Below are positions 13,914 to 31,965 of a DNA stretch of 62,000 nt, piece after piece. Position numbers and translations under genes: made by a program. The DNA comes from Neocallimastix lanati (nom. inval.). Taxonomy: Eukaryota > Neocallimastigomycota > Neocallimastigomycetes > Neocallimastigales > Neocallimastigaceae. The stretch's first letter is position 1. Each line of letters begins with the position of its first letter. The notes below the pieces were generated by a model that saw only the letters and a list, made by a program, of their open reading frames with translations, ran no database searches and was not told where the DNA came from. Location of the stretch: NCBI GenBank assembly GCA_016946835.1, contig JACVTC010000027.1, positions 1,410,001 to 1,472,000 of the forward strand. Direction: 5' to 3'.

Positions 13914-13944
<31 letters not shown>

Positions 13945-14331
13945 AAATAAAAAAAGGTTTAATATATTAAAAAAATCTTATAAATTTCAAAAATTTAATC
14001 AATGTAATGTATTATTTATTCTATATTTAGTAATAATTAAAGAAAAGGGAATAAAGGGAATAAAAAAATATTATGAAATGATAGTATTTAAACTTTAAAT
14101 ATAAAATATCAATTATTCTAATTTAAATTCGTAGCAGACAAAAAAAAAAAAAAGAAAGGAAATAAATTAAAATTATAATTAAAATAAGGAGAGTAACACA
14201 TAAAAAAAATAAAATAAAAATAAATATATATGATCCAAAATTTTAATAGCTTGATATTATTTAAGAAAATAATGATATTTTAATATATTACAATAAGTAG
14301 TAAATTAATTAATAAATAATAGAAATTTAAG
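12904..14331. other. Divergent intergenic region
   Basis: Shared upstream region of the minus-strand J-protein gene and the plus-strand coiled-coil gene. It contains poly(T) and (ATT)n near 13030-13070 and the minisatellite listed separately. No coding sequence seen; both promoters should lie here, but I recognise no specific element. Confidence 0.6.
13540..13940. repeat. 44-bp minisatellite
   Basis: The marker AGATTAATGAATAAATAATT recurs at 13627, 13671, 13715, 13759, 13803, 13847 and 13891, exactly 44 bp apart (seven copies). It is flanked by less regular AAAT/AGAT repeats. Confidence 0.95.
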
Positions 14332-18872
<4,541 letters not shown>

Positions 18873-18967
18873 AAAAAAACATAAAAAAACATAAAAAAAC
18901 ATAAAAAAACATAAAAAAACATAAAAAAACATAAAAAAACAAAGACCAAAAACCAAAAAACAATAAA

Positions 18968-19007
<40 letters not shown>

Positions 19008-19829
19008 AGAATTTCATTAAAATGTAACATTATTATTTATAATAATTATATATTATAAGCGAGACTATCATTTGTAAAAATATTGTAAGTTACAATAAAA
19101 AAAATAAAGTAATATATATATATATATATATGAATAAAAAATAATTTATTTATTACAATAGAAATATTTAATATGTTTAAGTGAAAATTTCTTTTATTTA
19201 ATTTAAATAATTTAATAATAAATAATTGTAGAGATAAAAAAGAAAAATATATAAATATATTGTAAGAAAATGAAATAATAATTTATAAATAAAAAATTGA
19301 AATGAATGCAATTATAAATATATTGTAAGAAAATGAAATAATGATTTATAAATAAAAAATAAAATGAATGCAATTATAAATATATTGTAAGAAAATGAAA
19401 TAATGATTTATAAATAAAAAATTAAAATGAATGCAATTGTAAAAATATTGTATGAAATAATAAATTAAATTGAATGTAAATACATTGAATAAAAATAATG
19501 ATTTATAAAAAAAAAATGAAGAGTATATTACATTGAATTGAATAATAAAAAAATTGAACAAATTGTTATAATTTAAATATCTATCATTTTGTAAAATATA
19601 TAAAATTAATTATGGTGATTGATGAGATTTTATAATATAATAGTAATAATAATATTAATATTAATAAAAAGTAATAAGTTATAATAATAATAATAATTAA
19701 TAATAATAATAAAAATTATAATTAATTTTTTAATTTGAAATTTCAATGATCTTGGTTATAATAATAATTACATACGTTAAAGAAGGTTGAACTCCAAAAT
19801 AGAATTAGGAACAAGAGGTTAACATATAG
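18873..19829. other. Convergent spacer with two tandem repeats
   Basis: Lies between the 3' ends of the coiled-coil and tubulin genes. It carries about seven copies of the decamer ATAAAAAAAC (18878-18940), a poly(A) tract (18969-19005), and about three to four copies of a ~63-bp unit marked by ATATTGTAAGAAAATGAAAT (starting near 19257, 19320 and 19382; a decayed fourth near 19443). No gene seen. Confidence 0.75.
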
Positions 19830-21016
19830 TCATAAGTTCCTATTATTTCGATCATTAGGTTGTTGGCGAGAATTGTTAAGAGTATTATTATATACTCCAT
19901 TATCTTCTATTGGATTCGTTTTAGAAGAAATTGGATACATTTGATTTTGATTTTCTGGTTGATAGAAATCATCATCATTTAGATTTTGATGTGAATGTGA
20001 GGTTCGTGGTTTCATATTATTATAATTATTATATTGATTCATATTTGAATTACTATTAAATTGTGATGAATTTAGGCTTCCCATATCATTTCTTTCATCA
20101 TCTAATTGAACAAGTGAACCATTTCTATCATAATAATTTTGTTGTGGGATCATATTATTATTATTATTATAATTATATCCCATTGAATCTGTTATATTAT
20201 TACTTTGTGACATGTTTGAATTGCTAGTTTTATTACTGTACTGTTGTGGTTGATTCATGTTAATATTATAACTACTATTTCTATTACTATTACTTAATTG
20301 AGGTTGACTCATATTTATATTATTATTAATGGTTCTATTAGAATATTGTGGTTGATTCATGGTCGTGCTGGAAGTATTGCTATTAGTTTCATTTTGTTGT
20401 GGTTGATATTGAGCCCTATTCATATTGGAATTACTATTTTTATTACTATTATTTATTTGTGGCTGACTCATATTAATAGTATTGTTACTATTATTTCCAT
20501 TTCCTAATTGTTGGAGATTCATATTACTATTTCTGTTACTATTAATTAATTGGGATTGATTCATATTCATATTTGGATTACTACCTCTTGTTCCGTAATG
20601 CTGCTGTTGATTATTTATATTGGAGTTACTACCTTTATTACTATATTGTCCTGATGGATTCATAATCATATTGGAGTTATTATTACTATTTGGTTGTGAT
20701 AATCTATTTAGTGAATTATTTATATTGTAATTAGATGATTGATTTGGTTGATTGCGATTTTGATTATTATTTTGATTATTATAATTATTATTTTGATTAT
20801 TATAATTATTATTTTGATTATTATAATTATTATTATTATTATTATTATCATTATTATTATTTAAATTAACGTATGAATTTTGTTGAGAGTTATTGTAAAT
20901 TAAGTTGTTATTATTTACTGGTTGATTATTCATATTATTCATATTATTATTATTATTATAGTTATTATTATTATAGTTATTATTATTCATATTATTCATA
21001 TTATTCATATTATTCA

Positions 21017-21062
<46 letters not shown>

Positions 21063-24000
21063 GTTATTATTATTCATATTATTCATATTATTATTATTAT
21101 AGTTATTATTATTCATATTATTATTATTATTATTATTATAATTATTTGACATTAAATTTTGATTTGATCGTGAATTATATAATGGTGGTAAATCATTATC
21201 ATTGAAATTATTGTTATCGTTATCATCATCATTATAGTCATCTAATTTACTCAGTTGTTCAATTAACAACTTTGTTGGATAGACGGATCCTTTTCTAGCT
21301 TTTAATGATATATTAGATATGTCACTGAATGATGATGAATCTTCAGTTATTTCACGATCATATTCAGATTCACTACTTGAAGATTTAATTGCATTATTCT
21401 TTTCATTCATATTGGATTGTTGTTGTGGTACCATATTATTATATACTTTATTCATAGAATTTCTTCTACTATTATTACTACTACCTTTCTCAATAGTAGA
21501 TAAACTACCAATAAGATTTTGATTTTGATTTTGAGTTTGTTCATTTTCATTATTTATGAGATTTAACATGCTATTTGAATGTGATTTTCTAGCTGGAGAA
21601 TACATTACTTTTTGTATTCCGCTATCGCTACTATCGTTTTCATTTTGGTATATTGGATAATGAGTGGCATTACTTCCATTTCTAAATATAGTTTGACTGC
21701 CTGCAAGTTGATATCCAATATGATGAACACTGCCAGCCATGCCATCATTATTAAGATTAATACTACCAAAACTATTCATATTATTGTTACTTCCCATATT
21801 ATTATTGTTCATCATATTATTGTTACTTCCCATATTATTATTATTGTTCATCATATTATTGTTACTTCCCATATTATTATTATTGTTCATCATATTATTG
21901 TTACTTCCCATATTATTATTATTGTTCATCATATTATTGTTACTTCCCATATTATTATTATTGTTCATCATATTATTGTTACTTCCCATATTATTATTAT
22001 TGTTCATCATATTATTGTTACTTCCCATATTATTATTATTGTTCATCATATTATTGTTACTTCCCATATTATTATTATTGTTCATCATATTATTGTTACT
22101 TCCCATATTATTATTATTGTTCATCATATTATTGTTACTTCCCATATTATTATTGTTCATCATATTATTGTTACTTCCCATATTATTATTATTCATCATA
22201 TTATTGTTACTTCCCATATTATTATTATTCATATTATTGTTACTTCCCATATTATTATTGTTTATCATATTATTGTTACTTCCCATATTATTATTATTCA
22301 TCATATTATTGTTACTTCCCATATTATTATTATTGTTCATCATATTATTGTTACTTCCCATATTATTGTTACTTCCCATATTATTATTATTCATCATATT
22401 ATTGTTACTTCCCATATTATTGTTACTTCCCATATTATTATTGTTTATCATATTATTGTTACTTCCCATATTATTATTACTTCCCATATTACTGTTAGTT
22501 CTCATATTATTATTACTTCCCATATTACTGTTATTTCTCATATTATTATTACTTCCTATATTATTATTACTTCCTATGTTCTTGCTACTTCCCATATTAT
22601 TATTGTTACCCATATTATTGTAATTCATATTATTATTACTTCCTATTATACTGTTATTTCCCATATTGTTGTTGCTTCCCATATTATTATTGCTTCCCAT
22701 ATTATTATTGCTTCCCATATTATTATTGGTCATCATATTATTGTTACTTCCCATATTATTATTATTCATCATATTATTGCTACTTCCCATATTATTGTTA
22801 CTTCCCATATTATTGTTACTTCCTATATTATTGTTGTATACCATATTATTGTTACTTCCCATATTATTGTTGCTTCCCATATTATTATTAATTCCCATGT
22901 TGTTGTTACTTCCCATATTATTATTACTTCCCATATTGTTTAAACCATTATAGCTACTAGTATTACTTCCATTTCGACTATTATTTCCACTATTATTATA
23001 AGAAGATCTGTTTCCTATGCCAGTATATGTTGCTAGAGGGACTCTCTGTGGTAATCCCGAGTTTAGACTAATATTACTCTCACTTTGGGTATTTGGTTGA
23101 TAAAGATGTTCATTACAATTAATTGATACCTTTTTTGGACCACCAATAAAATCGGTAGGATTGTAGTTATTGGAACTTTTAAGAATTGATGCTCTTCTTT
23201 GAGGAGTTGGAGTTGAAGAATTGTTAAGGCTACTACCTACACCTGAATTATTAGTGGTTTGACGTAATCTATCTTGACTTCCAAAGTTGGCACATATACT
23301 AGCTCTATTTAATTGTGTAATTGAATTATTTACACTACTACATACTGTACTTAATTTTCTTCCATATACATGGGCATCATATTCACTCAATTCTTCTGCA
23401 TCGAATAAATCATGAGCTTCTTGGTAATCAAATTCAACAGGAATATCTTGATATTGTTGATATTCATTAATTAAATCGGTAACATTATTATGTGCTTCTG
23501 TAAATTCCATTTCATCTAAGCCTTCACCTGTGTACCAATGTAAGAAAGCCTTTTTACGAATCATTGCACAGAATTGTCCTTCAATTCTTTTAAATGGTTC
23601 TTGAATAGCAGTGGTATTTCCTATAAATGTGCTTGAAAGTTTATATGATTTAGCAGGAATGTCACATACACTAATCTTTATATTATTTGGGATCCATTCT
23701 ACAAAGTATGGGCTGTTCTTTTCTTGTGTTTTCTTAACATGCTCTTCAATTTCTTGAGTTGATAAGCTTTGTCCTCTGAACATACAAGCGGATGTCATAT
23801 AACGACCATGTTTTGGATTATATGCAGTCATTAAATTTTTTGCATCAAACATTTGATTTGTAAGTTCCTGTATATTAAGTTTAGTATATTTTACTGAACC
23901 TTCAGGATAGAGTGGAGCTTGTCCAAGAGTAAAGAAATGTAATCTTGGGAAAGGAACCATATTAACAGCTAATTTTCTTAAATCAGAATTTAATTGACCA

Positions 24001-25211
24001 GGGTATCTTAATGAAGTAGTAATTCCGGACATAACAATAGAAATTAAATAATTAAGATGTTGATATGATGGATTTTTAATTTGCAAAGTTCTCAAACAAA
24101 TATCATAAAGGGCTTCATTATCAATACAGAATGTTTCGTCTGAAAATTCTGTCAATTGTTGAGTACTTAAAATGGCATTATATGGTTCAACAACCGTATC
24201 ACTAACTTTTGGTGACGGGACAATACTATAGGTACATATCATTCTATCTGGAAATTCTTCACGAATCTTTGATAATAATAATGTACCAAGACCTGAACCA
24301 GTACCTCCACCTTTTTTTATTTTTATTTTTATTTATTATTAAGTATTATGAATAATTAATTAATTTTATAATTTAATGGTATTAAAATACATATTAATTT
24401 ATATAAATATATAAATATATATATTTATAATTTTATATTTAAATATAATGTAATATATTTAGAATATTGATTTTACCTAAAGAATGTGTTAGTTGGAATC
24501 CTTGTAAACATTCACAGTTTTCTGATTCTTTCCTAATAACATCCATAATTTGATCAATTAATTCTGAACCTTCTGAATAATAACCTTTAGCCCAATTATT
24601 TCCGGCACCAGTAGTTCCTATTATATTTTATTTTAAAGTTTAGTCATATATGTAATTTAAAAATTTAATAAATTTAAGGGATAGATTATTACCATTTATA
24701 AAATTTTCTGGATGAAATAATTTTCCTAAAGGACCACTTTTAATTGAATCAAGAGCTCCTATATTTCATATATACAATATATATATATATATTAGAAATT
24801 AACAAATTATATGATACTAAACCACTTTATTTAATATTTACTCACCTGGTTCGAGATCAACCATTATAGATCTATTTCATATATATATATGAATAAAAGA
24901 TGGTTAAATATAATTTAATTATTAATTTATATATATATATATATATTATTGTATTTAATTTTTTTATAATATATACAAGAATATTAATATTATTATATTG
25001 AGTTAATATTTTTTTTTCAAGTATACCTTGGTACATATTTACTTAGATGAGATTCATTGTAATATACATTAATTCTTTCTTTTTGATATTGGTTATTTCC
25101 AATATAGTTTCCAACTTCGTCTATTCCATGTTCTTCATTAATTGTTTCCCAAAATCTTGAACCAATTTGATTACCACATTGCCCAGCTTGAATTGAAATA
25201 ATTTCTCTCAT
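19830..25211 (-). CDS. Beta-tubulin with a ~1,200-residue Asn/Met-rich C-terminal extension
   Basis: Five exons: 25211-25027, 24871-24846, 24758-24693, 24617-24477 and 24310-19830. They splice in frame to 1,632 aa. The beta-tubulin core is complete: [17 protein letters not shown] with the MREI start (the tubulin mRNA autoregulation motif), [20 protein letters not shown], the GTP-binding [30 protein letters not shown]-like block, [44 protein letters not shown] and EYQQYQD at about residue 426. Known beta-tubulins end some 15-25 residues later in an acidic tail. Here the frame continues with a Ser/Asn linker, a [11 protein letters not shown] repeat block (about residues 590-985), an acidic Ser-rich piece ([18 protein letters not shown]), poly-Asn/NNNYNNN (about 1190-1330) and NMNQPQ-like repeats. 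Usual GQSGAGNNW is changed to GTTGAGNNW. Neighbour of KIF6 on the same strand. Core identity is certain; the tail's role is unknown. Confidence 0.93.
21780..22960. repeat. Coding minisatellite (about 33-42 bp units, [11 protein letters not shown])
   Basis: Plus-strand units read CATATTATTGTTACTTCCCA plus ATTATTATT-type spacers and CAT/TCATCAT. They are repeated several dozen times within the last tubulin exon and encode Asn runs separated by MGS or MM. The units between about 21860 and 22140 are nearly identical 42-mers, showing recent homogenisation; towards 22480-22700 they are more diverged. Confidence 0.9.
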
Positions 25212-25451
25212 GCTTTTATGTACTATAAAAACTATATTACTGTATATATATATATATTTTAATTTATATAAATCTGAATAATTTTAATATGTCTATTTAA
25301 AACTAAATAAATTTATTTTAATATTTTCTTTTATTATTATTGTATGGTTATATATATATAAAAGATAAGTCAAAAATAAACTAAAATATAATTTTTAATA
25401 ATGAATTTGAAATGCATTTAAATCATTTGATTCAGCAGTAAAATAATTAAA

Positions 25452-25482
<31 letters not shown>

Positions 25483-25912
25483 AGATTTTAATTTAAAAGA
25501 TAAAAAAATTTTCTGTTTAAGGTTATGATTATTAAAATCAAAATATAATTAAATATAGCAGTATTAATTTATTAAATTTTATTAAATATTTTTCATATTT
25601 TATTCTTCATAAAATGACCTCGGAAAATTTGTACTAAAAACAAAATTTTTAATAGAAAAATAAGTTTTATAGGATATTTAATGAAAAGCTATAAATAACT
25701 CTCTTGTGAAGATATAAACTATAAAAATAAATTAAATTTTCATCTTTAATTTTTATAAAATTTTAATTGAAATATTTAATTATATAAAATATAAAATAAA
25801 TTAAATATTTATATAAATTATAATTAAAATCATTATAAATTTGACTTTAATATATTATGGAAGTATTGACATATTATTTATTAATTGTTAATATATTAAA
25901 ATGACAAAAAAA

Positions 25913-25952
<40 letters not shown>

Positions 25953-26219
25953 TATTTTATTTTATGTAATAATTTTTAATATATATCATATAATTAAAAA
26001 AATGTTATATAATAAATAATTATTTATTATAATTTATTGTATAATTTTTGATAAAGGGATTTATTGATATTTTTGATAAAATGAAAAATTATACTAAAAA
26101 TTATTAAAAAAATAATATTTTATGTATTTATGAAAAATTTTACAAATGATATTAATATTATAAATTAGTTAATAATGATAATAAAGAACAAAGGGTATAT
26201 GAATTTATTTTATATAAGT
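25212..26219. other. Spacer between the tubulin start and the KIF6 stop
   Basis: AT-rich, with T and A homopolymers (25459-25483, 25905-25930) followed by (AT)n. No gene seen. It should contain the tubulin promoter and the KIF6 3' UTR. Confidence 0.6.
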
Positions 26220-29200
26220 TTAATTCATAATTTTCTTTTCTAAATCATTTTTTGTTTTCATAAATGCATCAATATCATTTTTAATATTATTATTGATATT
26301 AGAATATTGTTGCAATTTTCTGTTATTATTTGCCATAGAGGTGGATAGCAACTTATTATAATTCATTAGATTCGAGTTATATTGTATAATAGTTGGATCA
26401 ATTGAGTTTGCTAGTGGGTTAGGCTTCAGTTTTTGACGATTGTTATTCACTGGTTTAAATATTACTTCATTAGCATTTCTTGAATTAGAGTTTGTTGAAA
26501 CAGGTTGACTTAATTCTGATATATATTTATTATTTTCAGTATTATTTTTTAAATAATAATTTGAAGCTGATGTAGTTTGTCTCTGATCATCTAATGTTCT
26601 CTGATTTTCATCATATATTGAAGACATTGAACTTGAGTTATAAAGGGTAGATTCGCTTGTTGAATATTGTTTTTTAATTAATGATTTTTCAGATCTTCCA
26701 GAATACTCATTGGAAGGTTCTCTGGATTTAATTTTATTTTCATAATTATTTTTAGTATTTTTATAAGAATTTACTTTATTTTTATTAATTGTCGCAATTT
26801 CATCAATATTTTGATCTTTGTTAAACAATAAAGTTTACAAAAAATAATGATATTAATAATAATTATATATTTAAAACTTTTTTTCATAAATATATAGTAA
26901 AAATTTATATATATATATAAATAAAAAGAGTATATAAAATGAGTATATACTTTTAATTGGTGTGGTAAATATTCTACTATCAGTGCTATAATTATTTAAA
27001 ATCCAATATTCAAAATCTTTTGTTAACTTATATCTAGCCTTTTCAAGTAAATGTTGTATATGCTCTATTTCAATTTTCATTTCCTTCAAATGCTTATATG
27101 ATTTTTGATATCTTTAAAAAGAATAAGTAATAATTATAATATTATAAAATTTAATAAAATAAAATAAAATAAATAAATAATTATTTGCAATATAAAAATA
27201 TATAGAAATATATACTTTGAAGCATATTCTGATGCATTATTTCCGATTTCTGTTTTTTCTTCCGGGGTTAAGGTATCAACTCCATTCATTAACTTTGCTT
27301 TCAATGATTCTTATGTATATTTTTAATTAATAGTATAATAAAGTATAATTAATACAATTAATGTAATACATAATACTGATTTCAAATATATGACTATTTA
27401 TGATTTTTATTTTATTATTATAATATATATTAAAAATATTATATATTTACTTATAATATTTCTATAATTATTTGCCGTCTCTCCTAATTGCTTGGCTTCA
27501 ATATATTTTGCTTTTAACAATAATTTTTGATCTTCGATCCATTTTTGAGGTTCATAAGTTTGAATGAAAATATTATAGGCCTTTATTTTTTCTTCAGGAG
27601 ATAAAGTTAATGAAATTTTTTTATAACTGCTATTTTTCTTATTTATTTCCTTTTGATCATCATTTTGATTGTTATTTTCATCATCATTATCTTCATCTTC
27701 GTCATTACTATCATTATTATTATCTCTATTATTTTCTTCCAATTTTTTTCTTTTTAAATATATATCCGAAGATATTGTTGAAGTAATTTTTGATTTCTAT
27801 AAAATATTTAATTATAATAATAATTAGATACTTTAATAATTATTTTCTATTAATAAAATATAAGAAATGAATAAATATTTTACAGCTCTTATTTCTTCTA
27901 AAGATACTTCACTAGATTCACCAACTTTTTTTTTGTAATTATTAATCATTCCAATTAATATATCTGCAATCAAATATAAAAAGAATTAATAAATAAATAA
28001 AGTATCATTCATTCATTTTTTTTAAATTAATAATAATTTAATTTGACTAAAAATCATAGTTACTTATTTCATTATCTCTATGAGCAATTAATTTTTTCAG
28101 TCGTTCACATGTTTTATTAATTTCTCTGTTTTTATTTTCAAGTTCATTATTTGATATAGTATTATTTTCCACAGTTTCATTATAATCATTTGTTTGAGAT
28201 AATGTAATCGGTGTCTCTTTTTCATTTATAATATTCTATATATATATATATATATGGGGAAAATAAATATATGTTAACATTATTTTTTTTATAATTTTTT
28301 TATAATAAAGTTAATATGTAACTAACCTTCATAATGAAAAATGCATATCTTATTTTTCTATAGTCTTTATATACCAATTCATTTGCAGGTGAATTGCTTG
28401 AAAGATAGGCTTGAACATCCTGTTTGACTCTTCATATATATAATAAAAAATGTAAATATTTAACTTAAATTTATTAAATTAAGATTATTTCTCGAAATAT
28501 ATATGATTACTTTTCTTTTTCATAATCTGGAAGTTCTTCACTTGAATCTTCACCGTCACCTCTTGCAATGGCTAATTCTGATTTAAGACGAACAATTTCA
28601 CGTTTAAGACTCTCTATAACTAATTGTGGGTCGATTTCTTCATTAAGTCTTGCCTTATTAGAAATAAGAGAAACGCGCTGTGCAAATCTACAGGTTGATA
28701 TTGATTCCTAATAATTTTTTATTAATAATAATTATTTATTAGAATTAAAATATATATATATTTATTTATAATATATACTTTTGTAATAACAAATAGATAA
28801 AAATTATATATATTTAAATATAATTATTGTTATTAGTTACTTCAATTAAGTCTGGCTCAGTTGCAATTGTTGCTATCATTGTAGTTTTACAGTTACCTCC
28901 AAGAGAATCTCTAAGAACGTTTGTCATCATTGAATTTCTATATGGTATATGTTGTCTTTTTCCTAAAGCTTTTTCATGCAATGCAATAATTACTTGTTCT
29001 AAATAATGTAGTGACAAATTAATATATTTTGCTTCTTTTAATAAGTTTCCTCCAATTTGTGTTTTTGCTACTCGTTCAGAACTATTTTAATAAAAAATAT
29101 TTAATAATAAATTCGAATAATTTATATTTTGAAAAATAAAAAAAGATTAATATCTATTAATATATACTTATTTATAATAATTAATATATATATGTATATA

Positions 29201-30845
29201 TGAATATATTTTACCCAGCCAAATCTACTAGATGCAATTTACTTTTTCTTATAGCGTCATGACCTGGACGTTTACAAACTACAGTAATAATAAAAATACA
29301 ATGACTTCGAGATGATTCAGGATTAGATGGTGTTTCTGAAATAATTCTATTAGTATCACCAATGAACAATAAATTTAAAGCTTCTTCTTCATTAACTGCA
29401 GGTATTGATGCTAAATTTCTAATATGCACTCTATTTTCATCATCTTCCATTAAATATACTTTACTATTTATATTTAATTGCATATTAATATTGTTTGTAT
29501 ATTTACATATATATATTAATATATAATTTTACTTTTTATTAATTAGTATGTAATTTATATATTAGTTTCAAATGTTTACGGTAAATCTTCTAATTTTTTA
29601 GCTTCTCGAGATGAATCTAATAAATCATAACCATTTTCATTATATATTTCTAAGTATGAAATATTTATGGAGTATTCACAATCAGTTCTCTAAAGAAATA
29701 ATTTAAAAAAAATTAATACATTGTCTTATTCAATTAATCTATAATAACAATACCATTTATATATTATTACCTGTTGTATTTCTTTAAAAATAAATTGTAA
29801 ACTTCTTGGTATAATTCCTCTATCTTCATATCTTTCTGCTCCTCCTGTAATTGTAAATGTTTTTCCTGAACCAGTCTATTATTTATATATATAATAAAAT
29901 AATAACCATATATATATATATATATATATTTTATACATATTTATTAAAAAACTGTTAATTGAAAAATATATTTATAGATTTAATTTTTTTTTTTTTTTAA
30001 ATAATTACTTGTCCATACGCAAATATTGTTCCATTATATCCATCAAGAACACTTTAAATATATATGCATTATACAAGTAAAAAAAATTGTACAAGTAAAA
30101 AAAATTATACAAGTAAAAAAATTATACAAGTAAAAAAAATTATACAAGTAAAAAAAATTATACAAGTAAAAAAAATTACACAAGTAAAAAAAAAATTATA
30201 CAAGTAAAAAAAATTATACAAGTAAAAAAAATTATACAAGTAAAAAAAATTATACAAGTAAAAAAAATTGTTACTTCTATTCATTACTAATATATGAATA
30301 ATTATATAAATTAAAAGATTTATATACCTTAAAACAACATCTTTTGCAACTACATCAAATATTTCTTCTTGTTTTGTATCTTTATCAAAAACTCTATCAA
30401 ATTTAAATTCATGCTTTTCTTTTTGATTATTTATTAAACCTTGAGATTCATTACGTGGGATTAAAAATCCTATTTTAGGTAATGGTTTTTCGTCTCCAAG
30501 AACATCTTCCTCTGGTTTAGTTATCCAATATCTACTAGAGACTTTACTTTTAGAAGGTCTTATTCTTGAAAAAATTTTAATTGTTGAAATTTCTTCTTCT
30601 ATAGGTTCTCCATTAATATCATACTCTTCACTTTTAATTTCATTTTCATTATTTATCTCATTTATTTGTTCTGAATTATTGTCATCATTATCCTCATTAT
30701 AACTACTATCCTTATCACTCTCATTATCTTCTTTATTTATGTTTAAAGATTTAATATTATCAATGTCATTTTTATTTGCCTTTTTATCTTTATCAGTAAG
30801 ATCAATTATTGATATTTCAGACTGTGAATTGAAATTTTTCAACAT
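26220..30845 (-). CDS. KIF6: Kinesin-9 family motor, KIF6 ortholog
   Basis: Fourteen exons: 30845-30328, 30051-30009, 29875-29771, 29689-29580, 29463-29215, 29081-28841, 28707-28511, 28429-28327, 28235-28064, 27963-27884, 27796-27451, 27309-27216, 27111-26951 and 26815-26220. They sum in frame to 1,004 aa. An acidic Asn/Glu-rich leader of about 85 residues precedes the motor ([12 protein letters not shown]). The P-loop GQTGSGKT spans residues 186-193, followed by [22 protein letters not shown] (switch I), [11 protein letters not shown] (switch II) and [20 protein letters not shown]. The [26 protein letters not shown] and LPDYEKEK blocks match KIF6 rather than KIF9. The KIF6 tail is also present (coiled coil; [21 protein letters not shown]; a final [15 protein letters not shown]). 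KIF6 is found in ciliated or flagellated eukaryotes and acts in the axoneme or cilium motility. Confidence 0.93.
30066..30272. repeat. 18-bp minisatellite in KIF6 intron 1
   Basis: About eleven copies of TTATACAAGTAAAAAAAA (17-20 bp, mostly 18) fill most of the first intron, between exons 30845-30328 and 30051-30009. In one frame it is open and extends exon 1 artificially with FFYLYN repeats; splicing to the P-loop exon shows that it is intronic. Confidence 0.9.
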
Positions 30846-31476
30846 TTATAAATTTATATAGTAACAAAGTTTTTTTTTTTTATTCTTAATATGAAACAAA
30901 CAATTTTAATAATATAAATACTATAATGAATAATAAAAAAATTAATATTTTATATTGATTATATATATATCACAATTGAAAAGTTTAAAATATTTTTGTT
31001 GCCTTTTTTTTTTTTTTTAATATAAAAATATTTAATAAAATATATTTGTTTTTATTTTTCATTATTTGTAGTCATAATATTTATGACTGTATTAATTTTA
31101 TGAATTTATATTCATTAATTTATTTTAATATTAATAATAATTATAAAAATTAACTATAGAATTATAAATTTAAAATTAAAAAAAAAAAAATGAAAATAAT
31201 TTTTATCATTATTTTTAAATAAGGTATTATAACTTTGCATTATTCAATGAATTTATAATAACATTAACAATTATAAAATAAAATTATTAAGGTTTTATAG
31301 ATACCTGTTTAAAATAATATTCATATAACCAATTAGAATAAAAAAAAATAAAAAAATAAAATAAAAAGAAATTTAAATTTTGAAAATTTAATTAATAAAA
31401 TTTGTTAGACTCATTAATAATTCTAATAAAACTTTAATTCCAACAAGCTATAAATCACCAAAAAATGATTAAAAAA

Positions 31477-31507
<31 letters not shown>

Positions 31508-31965
31508 TATTTTTAAATATAAAAATAAAACAAAATATAAAGTAAACAATTTTATATTAAAAATTTTTATTCTCAAAGTTTATTTAATAATTATATTTAA
31601 AAAAACAAAATAAACAATTTTGGTTTATTAATATTAAATAAATATGTTTTTATCTTCATATACATATAAATTATTTTAATGTATTTTTAAAACAGAATTA
31701 TATATAACTTTATTTAATTATACAATCTTTTAATTTTCTTCATTTTATTTATTACTGCTTAGTTTTTTAATTATTAGAAAATATATTTTATTTTATTTTT
31801 GTATTTATTCTAAATATATATATATATATATTTAAATTTATAAATTTATGATTTTTAATATGATAAAAAAAATAATTTAAAATATATTCTTTAGTAAAGA
31901 GTTTTTTAAATTATAATTATTTGGAAAGTAATAAGTATAAAGAATACATTATAATAAATCTAAAG
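30846..31965. other. Divergent intergenic region KIF6 / ankyrin gene
   Basis: About 1.1 kb shared upstream DNA, with poly(T) (31000-31018, 31478-31503) and no coding potential. It should hold both promoters. Confidence 0.6.

Noticed and set aside
21612-22943. 443-codon plus-strand open frame ([11 protein letters not shown] repeats) and a 294-codon overlapping frame (LLLLPILLL repeats)
   Set aside because: Both are antisense shadows of the NNNMGS codon repeat in the last beta-tubulin exon, without start context, domains or introns.
19830-24242. A stand-alone 1,470-aa Asn-rich protein starting at the Met at 24242
   Set aside because: That Met is an internal beta-tubulin residue; upstream exons with [22 protein letters not shown] and [11 protein letters not shown] join in frame.
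27407-27742. A separate small gene with an acidic Asn/Asp-rich start
   Set aside because: It is exon 11 of KIF6; the [12 protein letters not shown] and [15 protein letters not shown] parts continue in frame into the neighbouring exons.
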